64,000 nucleotides of DNA from Woeseiaceae bacterium (GTDB lineage Bacteria > Pseudomonadota > Gammaproteobacteria > Steroidobacterales > Woeseiaceae): the NCBI GenBank assembly GCA_013043165.1, contig JABDOQ010000051.1:1-64000 (forward strand), read 5' to 3'. The notes beneath the pieces were generated by a model. It was not told where the DNA came from, made no database searches, and saw nothing but the letters and a program-made list of their open reading frames with translations. A program made the translations under genes and the position numbers. Below are positions 54,371 through 64,000 of the stretch, piece after piece (position 1 is the first letter of the stretch; every line of letters starts with the position of its first letter).

Positions 54371-54481
54371 AATTAAGGGAAATTAAGGGAACTAAGGGGA
54401 CAGTTTACTTAATTGCTGTGCCAGATATCGATTGTTGGTATAGCAATTAAGTAAACTGTCCCCTTAATTGTCCCCTTAATT
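54371..54481. repeat. Long inverted-repeat element (MITE/REP-like)
   Basis: A 25-bp perfect inverted repeat (54393-54417 and 54442-54466; arm core GGGGACAGTTTACTTAATTG) flanks a 24-nt loop. Outside it, short direct repeats of AATTAAGGG continue: three units on the left (54371-54400) and, in reverse orientation, two on the right (to 54481). The element fills the convergent gap between purN and dcd and touches the dcd stop. It resembles, from memory, REP/MITE sequences associated with Y1 (RAYT-type) transposases; no transposase is present here. It may also terminate both genes. Confidence 0.8.
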
Positions 54482-55047
54482 CAGGCTTTGGGTAGTGTTA
54501 CGCCGGTCTGCCCCTGGTACTTGCCGCCGCGGTCCTTGTAGGACGTCTCGCAGGCCGCGTCGGATTCGAGGAACAGCATTTGCGCCACGCCCTCGTTGGC
54601 GTAAATTTTGGCGGGCAACGGCGTCGTATTTGAGAATTCGAGCGTCACATGCCCCTCCCACTCGGGCTCAAGCGGCGTCACATTCACGATGATGCCGCAG
54701 CGTGCATAGGTCGACTTGCCGAGGCAGATGGTTAGCACGGTGCGCGGAATGCGAAAAAACTCGACCGTCCTTGCAAGCGCAAAGGAATTCGGCGGAATCA
54801 CGCAAACGTCGCTTTGAATACCAACGAAACTGGTCTCGTCGAACGCTTTCGGGTCGACAATCGCCGAATTGATGTTAGTGAAGATCTTGAATTCGTCCGA
54901 ACAGCGAACGTCGTAGCCGTAGCTGGACGTGCCGTAGCTAACGATGCGCCCCTCGCTATTCTCCCGGACCTGGCCCGGCTCGAACGGTTCGATCATGCCG
55001 TGCTCGAGCGCCATGCGGCGGATCCAGTGATCGGCTTTGATGCTCAC
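54481..55047 (-). CDS. dcd: dCTP deaminase
   Basis: Deaminates dCTP to dUTP for thymidylate supply. It has 188 residues; [19 protein letters not shown] at the start, the core [19 protein letters not shown] and [19 protein letters not shown] with the catalytic Glu. The start is GTG 55047, overlapping the mrp stop (GTGA). The frame extends to 55128 inside mrp and is not used. Confidence 0.97.
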   Translation of the reverse strand: MSIKADHWIRRMALEHGMIEPFEPGQVRENSEGRIVSYGTSSYGYDVRCSDEFKIFTNINSAIVDPKAFDETSFVGIQSDVCVIPPNSFALARTVEFFRIPRTVLTICLGKSTYARCGIIVNVTPLEPEWEGHVTLEFSNTTPLPAKIYANEGVAQMLFLESDAACETSYKDRGGKYQGQTGVTLPKA

Positions 55048-56135
55048 TTCTGCTCTTCGACAACAATGGTGCCGAATTTCGAACTGTGATCCACGCGTTC
55101 CGCTGCAAGCGCGGCTCCAATCTGCCATGCCACCTCACGAAACGCCGTTGCGATCGCCGATCCGGGCTCGGCAACCACGGTCGGCTGGCCCGAGTCCGTT
55201 TGTACACGTATTCGCGCGTCGAGAGGCAGCCGTCCGAGCAGCCGGACGTCGAAGTCGCGGCTTATTTTATCGGCACCACCCTCACCAAAAACAGCGTCCA
55301 GGTGGCCGCATTGGGAACACACGTGGGTACTCATGTTTTCGATGACACCGAGCACAGGAACCGAGACTTTGCGGAACATCGCCAGGCCCTTGCGCGCATC
55401 AATAGCCGCAATGTTCTGCGGCGTTGTGATGATCACTGCGCCTGAAACCGGAACCTGCTGCGCCAGCGTCAGCTGGATGTCACCGGTGCCGGGCGGCATA
55501 TCGACGATCAGGTAGTCGAGGTCTTCCCACTTTGTCTGATGCGTTAACTGGCTTAGCGCCGATGTCACCATAGGCCCGCGCCAGATCATCGGCTCATCGG
55601 GGTTGATCAGCGCCCCCATCGACATGACCTGCAGGCCGTGGGCCCGCAACGGCAGCATGAATTTTCCATCCTCGGTGGCCGGCTGTTGGCCAACGATGCC
55701 CATCATATGCGGCTGACTCGGGCCATAGATATCGGCGTCCAGAATGCCGACGGACGCGCCTTCCGCCGATAGCGCCAGCGCAATATTCGCCGCGACCGTC
55801 GACTTGCCAACGCCACCCTTGCCCGATGCGACGGCGATAACGTTTTTGACTGACGGAATGGGCTTGAGATTATTCTGCACGCCGTGGCGAGTAATTCGCG
55901 TTTGCAGCTCTATTTCGACCTTCGCCGCGCCGGTTTCGGCGCGCACGGCGTCTGAAATCTGCTGCCCGATGGCCTCATGTGCGCTGCTGCACGGAAAACC
56001 GAGTTCTATCGTCGCCGTGGCCAGGTCGCCGGAGAGGCTGGAATCGCGGATCCGCGCGACTTCGCCCAGTTTCCGGCCCACGACCGATAATTCGATGGAA
56101 TTGAGGAACTTGCTCACATCTGATTCTGTTGACAC
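55044..56135 (-). CDS. mrp: Mrp/ApbC iron-sulfur cluster carrier ATPase
   Basis: P-loop NTPase that delivers 4Fe-4S clusters. About 363 residues, with an N-terminal DUF59/MIP18-like domain (about 1-85), P-loop [16 protein letters not shown] (about 102-117), [12 protein letters not shown], and a cluster-binding CSQCG late in the protein. The start is GTG 56135 with AGGG upstream (GTG 56141 possible); the open frame to 56354 precedes the conserved domain. E. coli has mrp next to metG; here five kilobases of other genes separate them. Confidence 0.96.
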   Translation of the reverse strand: MSTESDVSKFLNSIELSVVGRKLGEVARIRDSSLSGDLATATIELGFPCSSAHEAIGQQISDAVRAETGAAKVEIELQTRITRHGVQNNLKPIPSVKNVIAVASGKGGVGKSTVAANIALALSAEGASVGILDADIYGPSQPHMMGIVGQQPATEDGKFMLPLRAHGLQVMSMGALINPDEPMIWRGPMVTSALSQLTHQTKWEDLDYLIVDMPPGTGDIQLTLAQQVPVSGAVIITTPQNIAAIDARKGLAMFRKVSVPVLGVIENMSTHVCSQCGHLDAVFGEGGADKISRDFDVRLLGRLPLDARIRVQTDSGQPTVVAEPGSAIATAFREVAWQIGAALAAERVDHSSKFGTIVVEEQK

Positions 56136-56525
56136 CGTCACACTTCCCTCGCCTGCATTAGGTAAAATTTGAGTTCGAAAAACCGGCCTCGGCCGGAAAT
56201 TCGGTGGCACATTGTAACGGAGGCGAGCCAGGAACGAAGCCGTTTTTGACGATCCTCGCCGAATCGGCATTATTTGCTGAGAGCCAGCAACGGCGGGCGA
56301 TGTGCCGGGTCCGTTGTGGCATAATGCCGCGTCGGGGACAAGGCAACGCGGCAAACGAGGGTACCTTTTTAGGCGACCATGCCCCGTACTGCTTGGGCAA
56401 GAGCGTATTTACGAATTGGTGTTACGTAAGATAGCAATGGAAATTATGGCAATCGCAGACAGGCCGTTCGCGAGGTTGGCCTTTGTCCCGTCGCCGCGCT
56501 CGCTGCTTGATGGCGGTTGCCCGCA
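56136..56525. other. 390-bp intergenic region between mrp and the HEAT-kinase gene
   Basis: Largest gap in the window. A 6-bp hairpin CCGGCC-TC-GGCCGG lies at 56183-56196. On the plus strand, a CATAAT-like -10 (56318-56323, in GGCATAATGC) could serve the downstream gene, but no good -35 is visible. A 30-codon frame (56437-56529) ends at the HEAT-kinase GTG with a GTGA overlap, without a good ribosome-binding site. Nothing else is recognised. Confidence 0.6.
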
Positions 56526-58964
56526 GTGAGCTTTCTCGCCTCATTTCGTTCCGACCAGGTTCTGGCGCAGCTCGTGGCACAGCCGGACGCTGCCTCGCCT
56601 GCCGCGCAAAAGCTCGTTGACAAGCTCAAGAGAGCCGGCAACAGGGCCGTTCCAAAGATCATCGACGCCCTGGCGCTTTCGGACAAAACCCACACGATGG
56701 TGCTGGTCGATATTCTCGGCGAACTCGTCAATGACAAGAACCTCGATATGTATCGTGAAGGGCTCGCCGACGGCAACGAACGCGTCGTATCGGGCACGGC
56801 CTGGGCCCTCTCCAGCAGCACCGAGTATAACCCCAACAGCCTGCTCGATTTTTTCGATGACGATGAGGTATCGAAAGCGGCTCTCATCGAAGTACTGCGC
56901 GTCCACAAGCAGGATCTCAGCGTACACGAACTGTTGCGACGCGCGTACGAGTGCGAAACCAAGGAAAAGGCGGCGATCTTCAAGATCATCGAGGAAATAA
57001 TCAAACCCGAAATGGTACCGGACCTGATCGCGCGCATGGGTGGCAAGGATCCGGTCATCAAGATGCACCTGATGAATCTGCTCGCCAGGTTCGACAAACC
57101 GGAAATTAATCACGCACTTGAAATGCAGCTCAAGGATCCGAACAAGATGGTCCGCAGCGCCGCGCTATCCGCGCTCGGCTCGCGCGGCGGAAAAATAAAC
57201 ATCGACAAAGTTGCGGACGTCCTGACTGACCCCGACCTCGACGTACAGAACAAAGCTGTCGATGTGCTTGTCAAAGCCAATCACCCGGACACAGTCCGCT
57301 ACCTCGTCAACGCCCTGAAAGACGAATCGGAATATTCGCGACGCGCGGCCGTTGAAGTGCTCAATGAAATTGGGGACGTCAATTCCGTCAAGGATCTGCT
57401 GGATGCGATCAAAGACGATGACTGGTGGGTGCGCTCTCGCGCCGGCGATGCGCTGGCCGAGATCGGCGGTCCCAAGGTTGTCGATTCGGTCGTGACGCTG
57501 ATCAACGACAAAGACGAAGATATTCGCCGCACCGCGATCGAAATCCTCAATGCCACTAAAGACCAGCGCGCCGTCGACCATTTGATCAAGGCCACAGATG
57601 ACAGCGACTGGTGGGTCCGTGAGCGAGCCGTCGACGCCCTTTCGAAGATCGGCGATGCGAAAGCACTGCCAAAACTCGAAGCCATGCTCGGGCAGGACAG
57701 CAAGACGGACACCGTTGTTATTCGCGCACTGGCAAAGCTGGGTAGCCACAAACACATCAACCAGATTCTGCCCCTGTTACAACGACCAGAGCGCGAAATC
57801 CAGATTGAAGCCATTAAAGCGGTGGCGCAGCTGACGGACGACGCGAACGCCGATTCGATTCGCAATCTATTGAAGAAATTTAGCAAGTCGGAAGACTCGA
57901 CTATAATCAACGTCGCCGACAAAGCCCTCAAGGATCTGGACGCCCGCTACTCCGAAACAGTCCTCGAAGAAAACGTCCGTGCGGAAAAAATCGCTTCGCA
58001 CACCAAAACGCTCTTGCTTGAAAATGACGAGCTGGATGAATTGCTACACGCACAGGCGGCACAAATTGCGGAAGCGGCTAAACCGAAAGAGGCCGAACAA
58101 GAGGCTCCGGTCGGGGCACCGATACTCGATATTTCCAAACTCAACCCTGGCGACGTTATCGAGGGCCGCTACAAATACATCGAGAAAATAGGCAAGGGCG
58201 CCTTCGGCACGGTACTGCTCATGGAAGACGAAGTGGTTGACGAGCAGCTTATTCTGAAGTTCTTGAATCCGAACGTCTCCTCGGACGAGGAAATGATGAA
58301 GCGCTTCGTGCATGAGCTTCGCTACTCTCGCAAGATCACGCACCGCAATATAATTCGCATTTATGACTTTCTGAACCTGCAGGGCTGTTATGCCATTTCG
58401 ATGGAGTACTTCCCGTCGCACACTTTGTCCGGCGAAATCCCCGACAACAAGCCGATGGATATCAAGAAAGTACTGAAGTACTCGCGGGATATCGCAGCGG
58501 GCATGCACGTTGCCCACCAGGCCGGTGTCATTCACCGCGACCTCAAGCCGGCCAATATTCTCGTCAACGATGAGGGACTGCTCAAGATAGTAGACTTCGG
58601 TGTTGCGGCGGCAGCCAGCAGTGGCGACACTCAGCTCACCAAGACCGGCTACGTAATTGGTTCACCAAAGTACATGGCGCCTGAACAAATCCTGGGCAAG
58701 AAAGTGGACGTAACCGCCGATGTCTACAGCGTCGGCGTCATCATTTATGAGATGGCGACCGGTATACCGCCGTACAGCCGCGGTGACCATATGTCGGTGA
58801 TGTACCAGCATGTGCAGGGTAAAGCCAAACACTGCCAGGAAGTCAATCCGGAAATCAGCGATGAATTCGCGGAACTCATCGTCAAGGCCATGTCGGTCGA
58901 CAAATCAAAGCGCTTTCAGTCAATGTCAGAACTCACTGACGCGCTCGACGCGATTACTACCTGA
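56526..58964 (+). CDS. HEAT-repeat / Ser-Thr protein kinase fusion
   Basis: About 812-residue soluble protein joining two parts. Residues about 1-490 are PBS-lyase-type HEAT repeats; the strongest pair repeats DWWVR...A.DAL..IG at 299 and 361, a 62-residue period. A charged linker rich in Glu/Ala follows. Residues about 545-810 form a Hanks-type kinase with Gly loop GKGAFGTV (556-563), Lys578, catalytic HRDLKPAN (670-677), DFGVA (690-694) and SPKYMAPEQ, so it is predicted active. There is no membrane helix or PASTA domain, unlike common bacterial kinases. The start is GTG 56526. It ends eight bases before the first pilT-like gene, implying one operon. Confidence 0.92.
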   Translation: MSFLASFRSDQVLAQLVAQPDAASPAAQKLVDKLKRAGNRAVPKIIDALALSDKTHTMVLVDILGELVNDKNLDMYREGLADGNERVVSGTAWALSSSTEYNPNSLLDFFDDDEVSKAALIEVLRVHKQDLSVHELLRRAYECETKEKAAIFKIIEEIIKPEMVPDLIARMGGKDPVIKMHLMNLLARFDKPEINHALEMQLKDPNKMVRSAALSALGSRGGKINIDKVADVLTDPDLDVQNKAVDVLVKANHPDTVRYLVNALKDESEYSRRAAVEVLNEIGDVNSVKDLLDAIKDDDWWVRSRAGDALAEIGGPKVVDSVVTLINDKDEDIRRTAIEILNATKDQRAVDHLIKATDDSDWWVRERAVDALSKIGDAKALPKLEAMLGQDSKTDTVVIRALAKLGSHKHINQILPLLQRPEREIQIEAIKAVAQLTDDANADSIRNLLKKFSKSEDSTIINVADKALKDLDARYSETVLEENVRAEKIASHTKTLLLENDELDELLHAQAAQIAEAAKPKEAEQEAPVGAPILDISKLNPGDVIEGRYKYIEKIGKGAFGTVLLMEDEVVDEQLILKFLNPNVSSDEEMMKRFVHELRYSRKITHRNIIRIYDFLNLQGCYAISMEYFPSHTLSGEIPDNKPMDIKKVLKYSRDIAAGMHVAHQAGVIHRDLKPANILVNDEGLLKIVDFGVAAAASSGDTQLTKTGYVIGSPKYMAPEQILGKKVDVTADVYSVGVIIYEMATGIPPYSRGDHMSVMYQHVQGKAKHCQEVNPEISDEFAELIVKAMSVDKSKRFQSMSELTDALDAITT

Positions 58965-58972
58965 GGCCGGCT

Positions 58973-60067
58973 ATGGCTCGTATCGACGCATTCCTGAAAC
59001 TCGGCCTGGCACAAGGTTGCTCCGACGTCCACCTCGCGGTCGGCGTACCGCCGATGCTGCGCATGAACGGCGACCTGATGCCGATCAAATTCCGGCAGCT
59101 TTCGGATACGGAACTCGAGACTTATATCCTCGAGGTGCTCACCGCCAAGCAAAAGGAACGTCTCGCCGCGGGACACGACCTGGACTTCTCCTACGTCGGC
59201 GACGAGGGCGGTCGATTCCGCGTCAACGTATTTCGGAAAGAAACGGGGATCGGCGCCGTATTCCGGCACATTCCAGGAGATGTCCCGACACTCGATGATC
59301 TCAACGTGCCACCGATTCTGAAAAAGTTCTGTGACTATCATCAGGGCATGGTGCTGGTCACCGGGTCGACGGGTACCGGCAAGTCGACAACGCTCGCGGC
59401 CATGATCGACCATCTCAACGAAACGCGAAACCTGAACATCATCAGCCTGGAAGACCCGATCGAGTTCGTGCACCCGAGCAAGAACTGCCAGGTCATCCAG
59501 CGCGAACTCGGCACGCACGTCAAGAGTTTTGCCGACGGCGTCCGCTCGGCGATGCGTGAAGATCCCGACGTCATTCTGGTCGGCGAGCTGCGTGACGCCG
59601 AGACCATCTCTATGGCGATGACTGCGGCCGAAACAGGCCATCTCGTTCTCGGCACCTTGCACACCACGGGTGCCGTCAAGACCATTGACCGAATCATCGA
59701 TGCCCTGCCCGGCGAGCTGCGTGAGCAAACCAAGGGTTTCCTGTCGATGAGCCTCAAAGCCGTCGTTACGCAGGTATTGGTCAAAACGCCGGACGGGCGC
59801 GGCCGGCGCGCCGTGCTGGAGATCCTTGTCAATACCCGGGCGATCTCGAAACTGATCACTACCGACCAGACGCACCAGATACCGTCCCAGCTGCAAACCG
59901 GCAAGAACGCTGGTATGCAAATCATGGATCAGGCATTGCTCGATGCGATTCGCGCAAAAGAAATTGACGCTGACGACGCTATTCGCTACGCCAGCGACAA
60001 GAAGAAGTTCCAGCGATTTGTCACCGATACGGACATGGTCCCGACACTCGACGTCAGTGGGGGCTGA
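58973..60067 (+). CDS. PilT-type ATPase (divergent paralog 1)
   Basis: 364-residue type II/IV secretion-superfamily ATPase of the PilT group, which retracts type IV pili. N-terminal PAS-like domain (GCSDVHLAVGVPPMLRMNGD), Walker A GSTGTGKST (131-139), Asp box [11 protein letters not shown], Walker [13 protein letters not shown], and His box GTLHTTGAVKTIDRI. The C-terminal AIRNLIRE motif that PilT needs for retraction reads AISKLITT, so function may differ from canonical PilT. Directly downstream of the HEAT-kinase and nine bases before a second paralog. Confidence 0.93.
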   Translation: MARIDAFLKLGLAQGCSDVHLAVGVPPMLRMNGDLMPIKFRQLSDTELETYILEVLTAKQKERLAAGHDLDFSYVGDEGGRFRVNVFRKETGIGAVFRHIPGDVPTLDDLNVPPILKKFCDYHQGMVLVTGSTGTGKSTTLAAMIDHLNETRNLNIISLEDPIEFVHPSKNCQVIQRELGTHVKSFADGVRSAMREDPDVILVGELRDAETISMAMTAAETGHLVLGTLHTTGAVKTIDRIIDALPGELREQTKGFLSMSLKAVVTQVLVKTPDGRGRRAVLEILVNTRAISKLITTDQTHQIPSQLQTGKNAGMQIMDQALLDAIRAKEIDADDAIRYASDKKKFQRFVTDTDMVPTLDVSGG

Positions 60068-60075
60068 GGCAGGTC

Positions 60076-61143
60076 ATGGCCAAAATCGACAGCTACCTCG
60101 AACAGGCACTAAAGGCGAACGCCTCCGACCTGCATTTCGTATCCGGTGACCCGGTACGGGCGCGCGTGCATGGCAACCTCTCGGTAATCATCGAAGAGCG
60201 GTTAAAGACGGAGGAAGCCGAGGAAATAATCTTCGAGATTATGGACGGTATAACAAGAAAAGCGTTCGATGCCGATGATGCCGCCGATTTCGCCTACGAG
60301 ATCCCTGATGTCTCGCGTTTTCGTGTCAACGCCTTTCGCCATTTGAACGGCGTCGGCGCCATTTTTCGCGCAATTCCATCCACTGCTCTGACGCTGGTAG
60401 ATCTTGATATGCCCAAAGTCATTCACGATCTCTGCAAGTACACGCAGGGCATGATACTCGTGACCGGCAAGACCGGCTCCGGCAAATCTACGACGCTTGC
60501 CGCCATGATTGACGCAATGAACAAGCGCCTGAAGGGCCATATCCTGACCATCGAGGATCCGATCGAGTTCGTTCACAAGGCGCAGGGCTGTCTCATGAGT
60601 CAGCGCGAAGTGGGGGTTCACAGCCCGAGCTTTGCCGAAGCCCTGCACTCTGCGATGCGCGAGGACCCGGACGTTATCCTGGTTGGCGAAATGCGCGACC
60701 TTGAAACGATCAGCATCGCCGTGACGGCGGCCGAGATGGGCATTCTCGTCATGGGAACCCTGCATACAAACGGAGCCGCTCAGACCGTCGACCGTATCAT
60801 CAACTCGTTTCCGGCCGACAAACAAAGCCACATACGCACCATGATCTCCACCTCACTCAGGGGCGTCGTGTCGCAGCAGCTACTGCCTACCTGCCACAAA
60901 CCCGGACGCGCCGCGGCGCTGGAGATCATGATCAATACGCCCGCCGTGTCGAATCTCATTCGGCAGGGTAAACTCGACCAGCTCGAAACGGCCATCCAGA
61001 GTGGCGGCAGTATCGGCATGAAGACCATGGATGGCGCGCTGATGGAACTCGTCGAGAAAGGCTGGGTTTCGGCCCAGGAGGCGTACCAGCAAGCCAACAA
61101 CAAGTCGAAGTTCGAGAACCTGAGGGAAGTCGAACAAGGCTGA
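60076..61143 (+). CDS. PilT/PilU-type ATPase (paralog 2)
   Basis: 355-residue PilT-group ATPase. [19 protein letters not shown] at the start, Walker [30 protein letters not shown] and [17 protein letters not shown] are intact. The C-terminal motif reads AVSNLIRQ, closer to AIRNLIRE than in paralog 1. This pairing resembles pilT-pilU tandems, but neither gene is clearly canonical pilT or pilU, and the location between mrp and metG is not the usual one. Confidence 0.93.
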   Translation: MAKIDSYLEQALKANASDLHFVSGDPVRARVHGNLSVIIEERLKTEEAEEIIFEIMDGITRKAFDADDAADFAYEIPDVSRFRVNAFRHLNGVGAIFRAIPSTALTLVDLDMPKVIHDLCKYTQGMILVTGKTGSGKSTTLAAMIDAMNKRLKGHILTIEDPIEFVHKAQGCLMSQREVGVHSPSFAEALHSAMREDPDVILVGEMRDLETISIAVTAAEMGILVMGTLHTNGAAQTVDRIINSFPADKQSHIRTMISTSLRGVVSQQLLPTCHKPGRAAALEIMINTPAVSNLIRQGKLDQLETAIQSGGSIGMKTMDGALMELVEKGWVSAQEAYQQANNKSKFENLREVEQG

Positions 61144-61190
61144 CCTCACGTGGCATAATCGCGGCCACTGTGAAGCCGAAGCCGCGACCG

Positions 61191-63194
61191 ATGCCCCACA
61201 AGAGAAAAATCCTCGTCACGAGTGCCCTGCCGTATGTCAATGGCTCGCCCCACATGGGGCATCTCGTCGAGTACCTGCAGACCGACATCTGGGTACGCTT
61301 CCAGAAGCTCAGAGGTAACGACTGCATCTACGTCTGCGCCTCCGACGCTCACGGCACGCCGATCATGCTCAAAGCGCGCGAACTCGGCATTACTCCGGAA
61401 GCCCTGACCGAGGGCTATGCAGCGGAATTCGTAAACGACTTCCGTGATTTCGGCATCGAATTCGACAACTATCACACTACGCACTCGCCGGAAAACCAGG
61501 CACTCGTTACCGAGATGTTCACGGTATTACGAGACAACAACGATATCTATACGAAGACCATCGAGCAGTCCTACGACGAAAAAGAGGGCATGTTCCTCCC
61601 CGACCGGTTTGTGCGCGGCACCTGCCCGTTTTGCAAGACGGCAGATCAGTACGGCGACGCCTGTGAGAATTGCAGCAAGACGTATACGCCCTCGGATTTG
61701 ATCGATCCTGTTTCCGTTATTTCCGGCACGACCCCGGTAAGACGCGAGTCCGAACACTACTTTTTCAGATTGAGTGATTATGGCGATCGTTTGCGCCGCT
61801 GGATGAGTGACGCGACGCTGGACAAGAACGTTGTCGCAAAGCTCGAGGAATGGTTCGAGGCCGGCCTGCAGGACTGGGACATCTCACGCGACGCTCCTTA
61901 TTTCGGTTTTCGCATACCGGGTACCGAAGACAAGTACTTCTATGTCTGGCTTGACGCGCCTGTTGGTTACATGGCGAGTTTCAAGAACCTGTGTGATCGC
62001 CGCGACGATCTGGAGTTCGATGACTACTGGCGGCCCGGCAGCGATGCCGAGGTTTACCACTTCATCGGCAAGGACATCATGTATTTCCATACCTTGTTCT
62101 GGCCGGCCGTACTGCTGGGGTCAGGCTTCCGTACGCCAACGAGCGTCTTTGCTCACGGTTTCCTCACCGTCGACGGCCAGAAGATGTCAAAGTCCCGCGG
62201 CACGTTCATCAAGGCACGGACTTATCTGGACAATCTCAACCCCAGCTTCCTGCGCTACTACTACGCGGCGAAACTCGGCCCGACGATTGAAGACATTGAC
62301 CTCAACCTCGACGACTTCATTGCCCGCGTTAATTCTGACCTGGTCGGCAAACTCGTCAATATTGCCAGCCGCTGTGCGGGATTCATCAGCAAACGCTTCG
62401 CTGGCCGGCTGGCCGACCGCTTGCCCGACACGGCGTTGTTCAATGAGTTCGCAGCCGCTTCCGAAACCATTGCAGCACACTATGAACAGCGTGAATATTC
62501 GAAAGCGATGCGCCTGATTATGGCGCTTGCAGACCAGGCGAACCGCTATATTGACGAAAACAAGCCGTGGGTCATGATCAAGGACGAGCAACGCCTAAGC
62601 GATGTGCAGCTCGTGTGCACACAGGGCCTGAACATGTTTCGCAGCCTTATGATCTATTTATCGCCCGTCATTCCTGCCGTTGCCGACGATGCTCGTGCGT
62701 TTCTGAACGAAGACCGATGGCATTGGCGGGACGCGTCGTCACCATTGCTCGACGTAGCGCTGCCTAAATTCAAACCACTGCTGACCCGCGTGGAACCGGA
62801 ACAGGTTCAGTGCATGGTCGAGCAATCCCGGGAGAGCACGCCAGTGCCTGAAGCCACGAACAACGACGATACGATTAGCATTGATGATTTCACGAAGGTC
62901 GATCTGCGAATCGCCCGCATAGAGAAAGCCGAAGCTGTTGACGGAGCCGACAAGCTGCTGGCTCTGACGCTCGATGTCGGCGACTCAACCTGTCAGGTCT
63001 TCGCGGGCATCAAGGCGGCGTACGATGTGCAAAACCTCGTCGGCAAACACGTGGTTGTCGTCGCTAACCTGGCACCGCGGAAAATGCGGTTCGGCGTCTC
63101 CGAGGGCATGGTCCTTGCAGCAGGACCTGGCGGCGAGAATATCTTCCTGTTGTCGCCCGACGCCGGCGCAAAGCCGGGCATGCGCGTCAAGTGA
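61191..63194 (+). CDS. metG: Methionyl-tRNA synthetase
   Basis: Class I synthetase. [17 protein letters not shown] holds HIGH, zinc-knuckle cysteines lie in [29 protein letters not shown] is the KMSKS loop, and a C-terminal Trbp111-like tRNA-binding domain ([19 protein letters not shown]) follows a linker. It has 667 residues. ATG 61191 is used; an upstream GTG 61170 would add seven residues. A -10-like CATAAT (61154-61159) lies between the pilT paralog and the start. Confidence 0.97.
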   Translation: MPHKRKILVTSALPYVNGSPHMGHLVEYLQTDIWVRFQKLRGNDCIYVCASDAHGTPIMLKARELGITPEALTEGYAAEFVNDFRDFGIEFDNYHTTHSPENQALVTEMFTVLRDNNDIYTKTIEQSYDEKEGMFLPDRFVRGTCPFCKTADQYGDACENCSKTYTPSDLIDPVSVISGTTPVRRESEHYFFRLSDYGDRLRRWMSDATLDKNVVAKLEEWFEAGLQDWDISRDAPYFGFRIPGTEDKYFYVWLDAPVGYMASFKNLCDRRDDLEFDDYWRPGSDAEVYHFIGKDIMYFHTLFWPAVLLGSGFRTPTSVFAHGFLTVDGQKMSKSRGTFIKARTYLDNLNPSFLRYYYAAKLGPTIEDIDLNLDDFIARVNSDLVGKLVNIASRCAGFISKRFAGRLADRLPDTALFNEFAAASETIAAHYEQREYSKAMRLIMALADQANRYIDENKPWVMIKDEQRLSDVQLVCTQGLNMFRSLMIYLSPVIPAVADDARAFLNEDRWHWRDASSPLLDVALPKFKPLLTRVEPEQVQCMVEQSRESTPVPEATNNDDTISIDDFTKVDLRIARIEKAEAVDGADKLLALTLDVGDSTCQVFAGIKAAYDVQNLVGKHVVVVANLAPRKMRFGVSEGMVLAAGPGGENIFLLSPDAGAKPGMRVK

Positions 63195-63210
63195 GCCCGG
63201 TGATCGCCTG

Positions 63211-63792
63211 ATGACAGAACTGATCGTCATTCTTGTTGCTACCGTGCTGGTCAACAACTTTGTCCTGGTCCGGTTCCTGGGGCTATGCCCGTTCCTCGGC
63301 GTATCACGTAACCTCGAAGCGGCGATGGGCATGTCGCTCGCAACTGCATTTGTATTGACGCTGTCATCGGCAACCGCGTACCTGTTGCACCAGTACGTTC
63401 TGGTACCACTCGATCTCGGCTACCTGCGAACGATTGGTTTCATCCTTGTTATAGCGGCCAGCGTGCAGTTCACCGAGATCATGGTGCGCCGCATGAGTCC
63501 GCTTCTTGACCAGGTACTCGGCATTTATATCCCACTCATTGCAACGAATTGCGCGGTGCTGGGCGTCGCTTTGCTCAACGTGCAGGAGTCCAAGGGTTTT
63601 GTGCAGTCGGTGTTTTATGGTTTCGGTGCATCCATGGGCTTTGCCCTGGTGCTCGTGATGTTTGCCGCGATTCGAGAACGCCTGGAAGCCGCTGATGTCC
63701 CGGCACCGTTTCGCGGTGCGGCCATCGCATTGATGACGGCTGGCATGATGTCGCTCGCATTCATGGGTTTTTCGGGCATGGCCCGTCCCTGA
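63211..63792 (+). CDS. rsxA: Electron transport complex subunit RsxA/RnfA
   Basis: 193-residue inner-membrane subunit of the Rnf/Rsx ion-translocating oxidoreductase. Six helices; starts [20 protein letters not shown] with the [15 protein letters not shown] family block (RnfA/NqrE covalent-iron cysteine) and [17 protein letters not shown]. It lies 16 bp after metG. Its stop overlaps the rsxB start (TGATG). Confidence 0.97.
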   Translation: MTELIVILVATVLVNNFVLVRFLGLCPFLGVSRNLEAAMGMSLATAFVLTLSSATAYLLHQYVLVPLDLGYLRTIGFILVIAASVQFTEIMVRRMSPLLDQVLGIYIPLIATNCAVLGVALLNVQESKGFVQSVFYGFGASMGFALVLVMFAAIRERLEAADVPAPFRGAAIALMTAGMMSLAFMGFSGMARP

Positions 63793-64000
63793 TGGCCCCT
63801 GTGTGGATCGCCGTTTTGACAATCACACTTATCGCGCTTGGCGCCGGCCTGGCTCTGAGTTATGCCTCGATGCGGCTGCCGGCCAACGCCGACGATCTTG
63901 TGGAACGAGTCAATGACCTGCTGCCGCAGACGCAGTGCGCACAGTGTGGATATCCCGGCTGCCGCCCTTATGCGAGCGCTGTCGTCGACGGCACTGCAGC
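63792..64000 (+). CDS. rsxB: Electron transport complex subunit RsxB/RnfB (5' part)
   Basis: Truncated by the window edge; about 69 residues visible. An N-terminal membrane helix (about residues 5-25) is followed by the first 4Fe-4S motif region with cysteines in QTQCAQCGYPGCRPYA, the RnfB hallmark. The start overlaps the rsxA stop. The rest of the rsx operon presumably continues beyond the window. Confidence 0.93.
   Translation, partial: MAPVWIAVLTITLIALGAGLALSYASMRLPANADDLVERVNDLLPQTQCAQCGYPGCRPYASAVVDGTA

Noticed and set aside
56437-56529. 30-codon frame ending with a GTGA overlap at the HEAT-kinase start
   Set aside because: Attractive as a leader peptide, but it lacks a good ribosome-binding site and has no composition bias; too short to support.
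58916-59920. 334-codon frame antisense to pilT paralog 1
   Set aside because: Shadow frame covering a well-supported ATPase gene.

Overview
The window is chromosomal DNA from a GC-rich gammaproteobacterium (GC judged by eye, not counted). The evidence is gene order. The nnr-tsaE-amiC-mutL-miaA-hfq-hflX-hflK-hflC-DUF2065-purA superoperon has queG divergent from its head. Other classic gammaproteobacterial groupings are pcnB-folK-deoxynucleoside kinase-panB-panC, lptFG divergent from pepA-holC-valS, purMN next to perM/hda, and mrp/metG/rsxAB. MutL carries the intrinsic endonuclease motifs, so this is not an Enterobacterales-type MutH/Dam organism. A Chromatiales/Woeseiales-like lineage is my guess; the sequence does not fix a genus. 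No prophage, complete insertion sequence, CRISPR array or rRNA operon was seen.

Layout. 1-6.7 kb: tRNA-Leu(CAG), a FetB-type permease without its ATPase, an Mpo1-like protein divergent from NnrU, several small envelope proteins, a divergent DUF2799/NERD pair with two CRP-type palindromes between them, and an OPT transporter coupled to a small membrane protein. 6.7-19.3 kb (minus strand): a patatin-like hydrolase, then the superoperon for cell-wall cleavage, mismatch repair, tRNA modification, RNA chaperoning, membrane proteolysis control and purine synthesis. 19.3-22.3 kb (plus): queG, a PPK2 kinase overlapping it, and a cNMP-binding/GGDEF protein. 22.4-26.6 kb (minus): pantothenate, folate and poly(A) genes. 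26.7-27.1 kb: tRNA-Glu(CTC), followed by an inverted and a direct copy of its own 3' end, three tandem hairpins and two terminators. 27.1-32.0 kb: membrane proteins and lptFG. 32.1-40.8 kb (plus): pepA-holC-valS, then a MoxR/DUF58/transglutaminase operon. 40.8-45.6 kb (minus): MFS, prfC, rimI, uracil-DNA glycosylase and a phosphatidylserine-decarboxylase-like protein that lacks the self-cleavage site. 45.7-52.6 kb: proS, a small lytic transglycosylase, acylphosphatase, ArsC, and the DUF2066-pgsA-like-perM-hda operon. 52.7-56.1 kb: purMN facing dcd and mrp across a long inverted-repeat element. 56.5-64 kb (plus): a HEAT-repeat/Ser-Thr kinase fusion followed at once by two PilT-type ATPases, then metG, rsxA and the start of rsxB.

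Most of the window is housekeeping. The best candidate for an undescribed system is the HEAT-kinase plus twin PilT ATPase module (56.5-61.1 kb), which sits between mrp and metG rather than in a standard pilus locus. Secondary points of interest are the tRNA-Glu 3'-end repeat region, the 25-bp inverted-repeat element at 54.4 kb, the paired CRP-like sites at 3.36 and 3.44 kb, the pseudo-Psd and the degenerate NERD protein. Many starts are GTG or TTG. I moved starts inward where a ribosome-binding site, stop/start overlap or family N-terminus favoured it.
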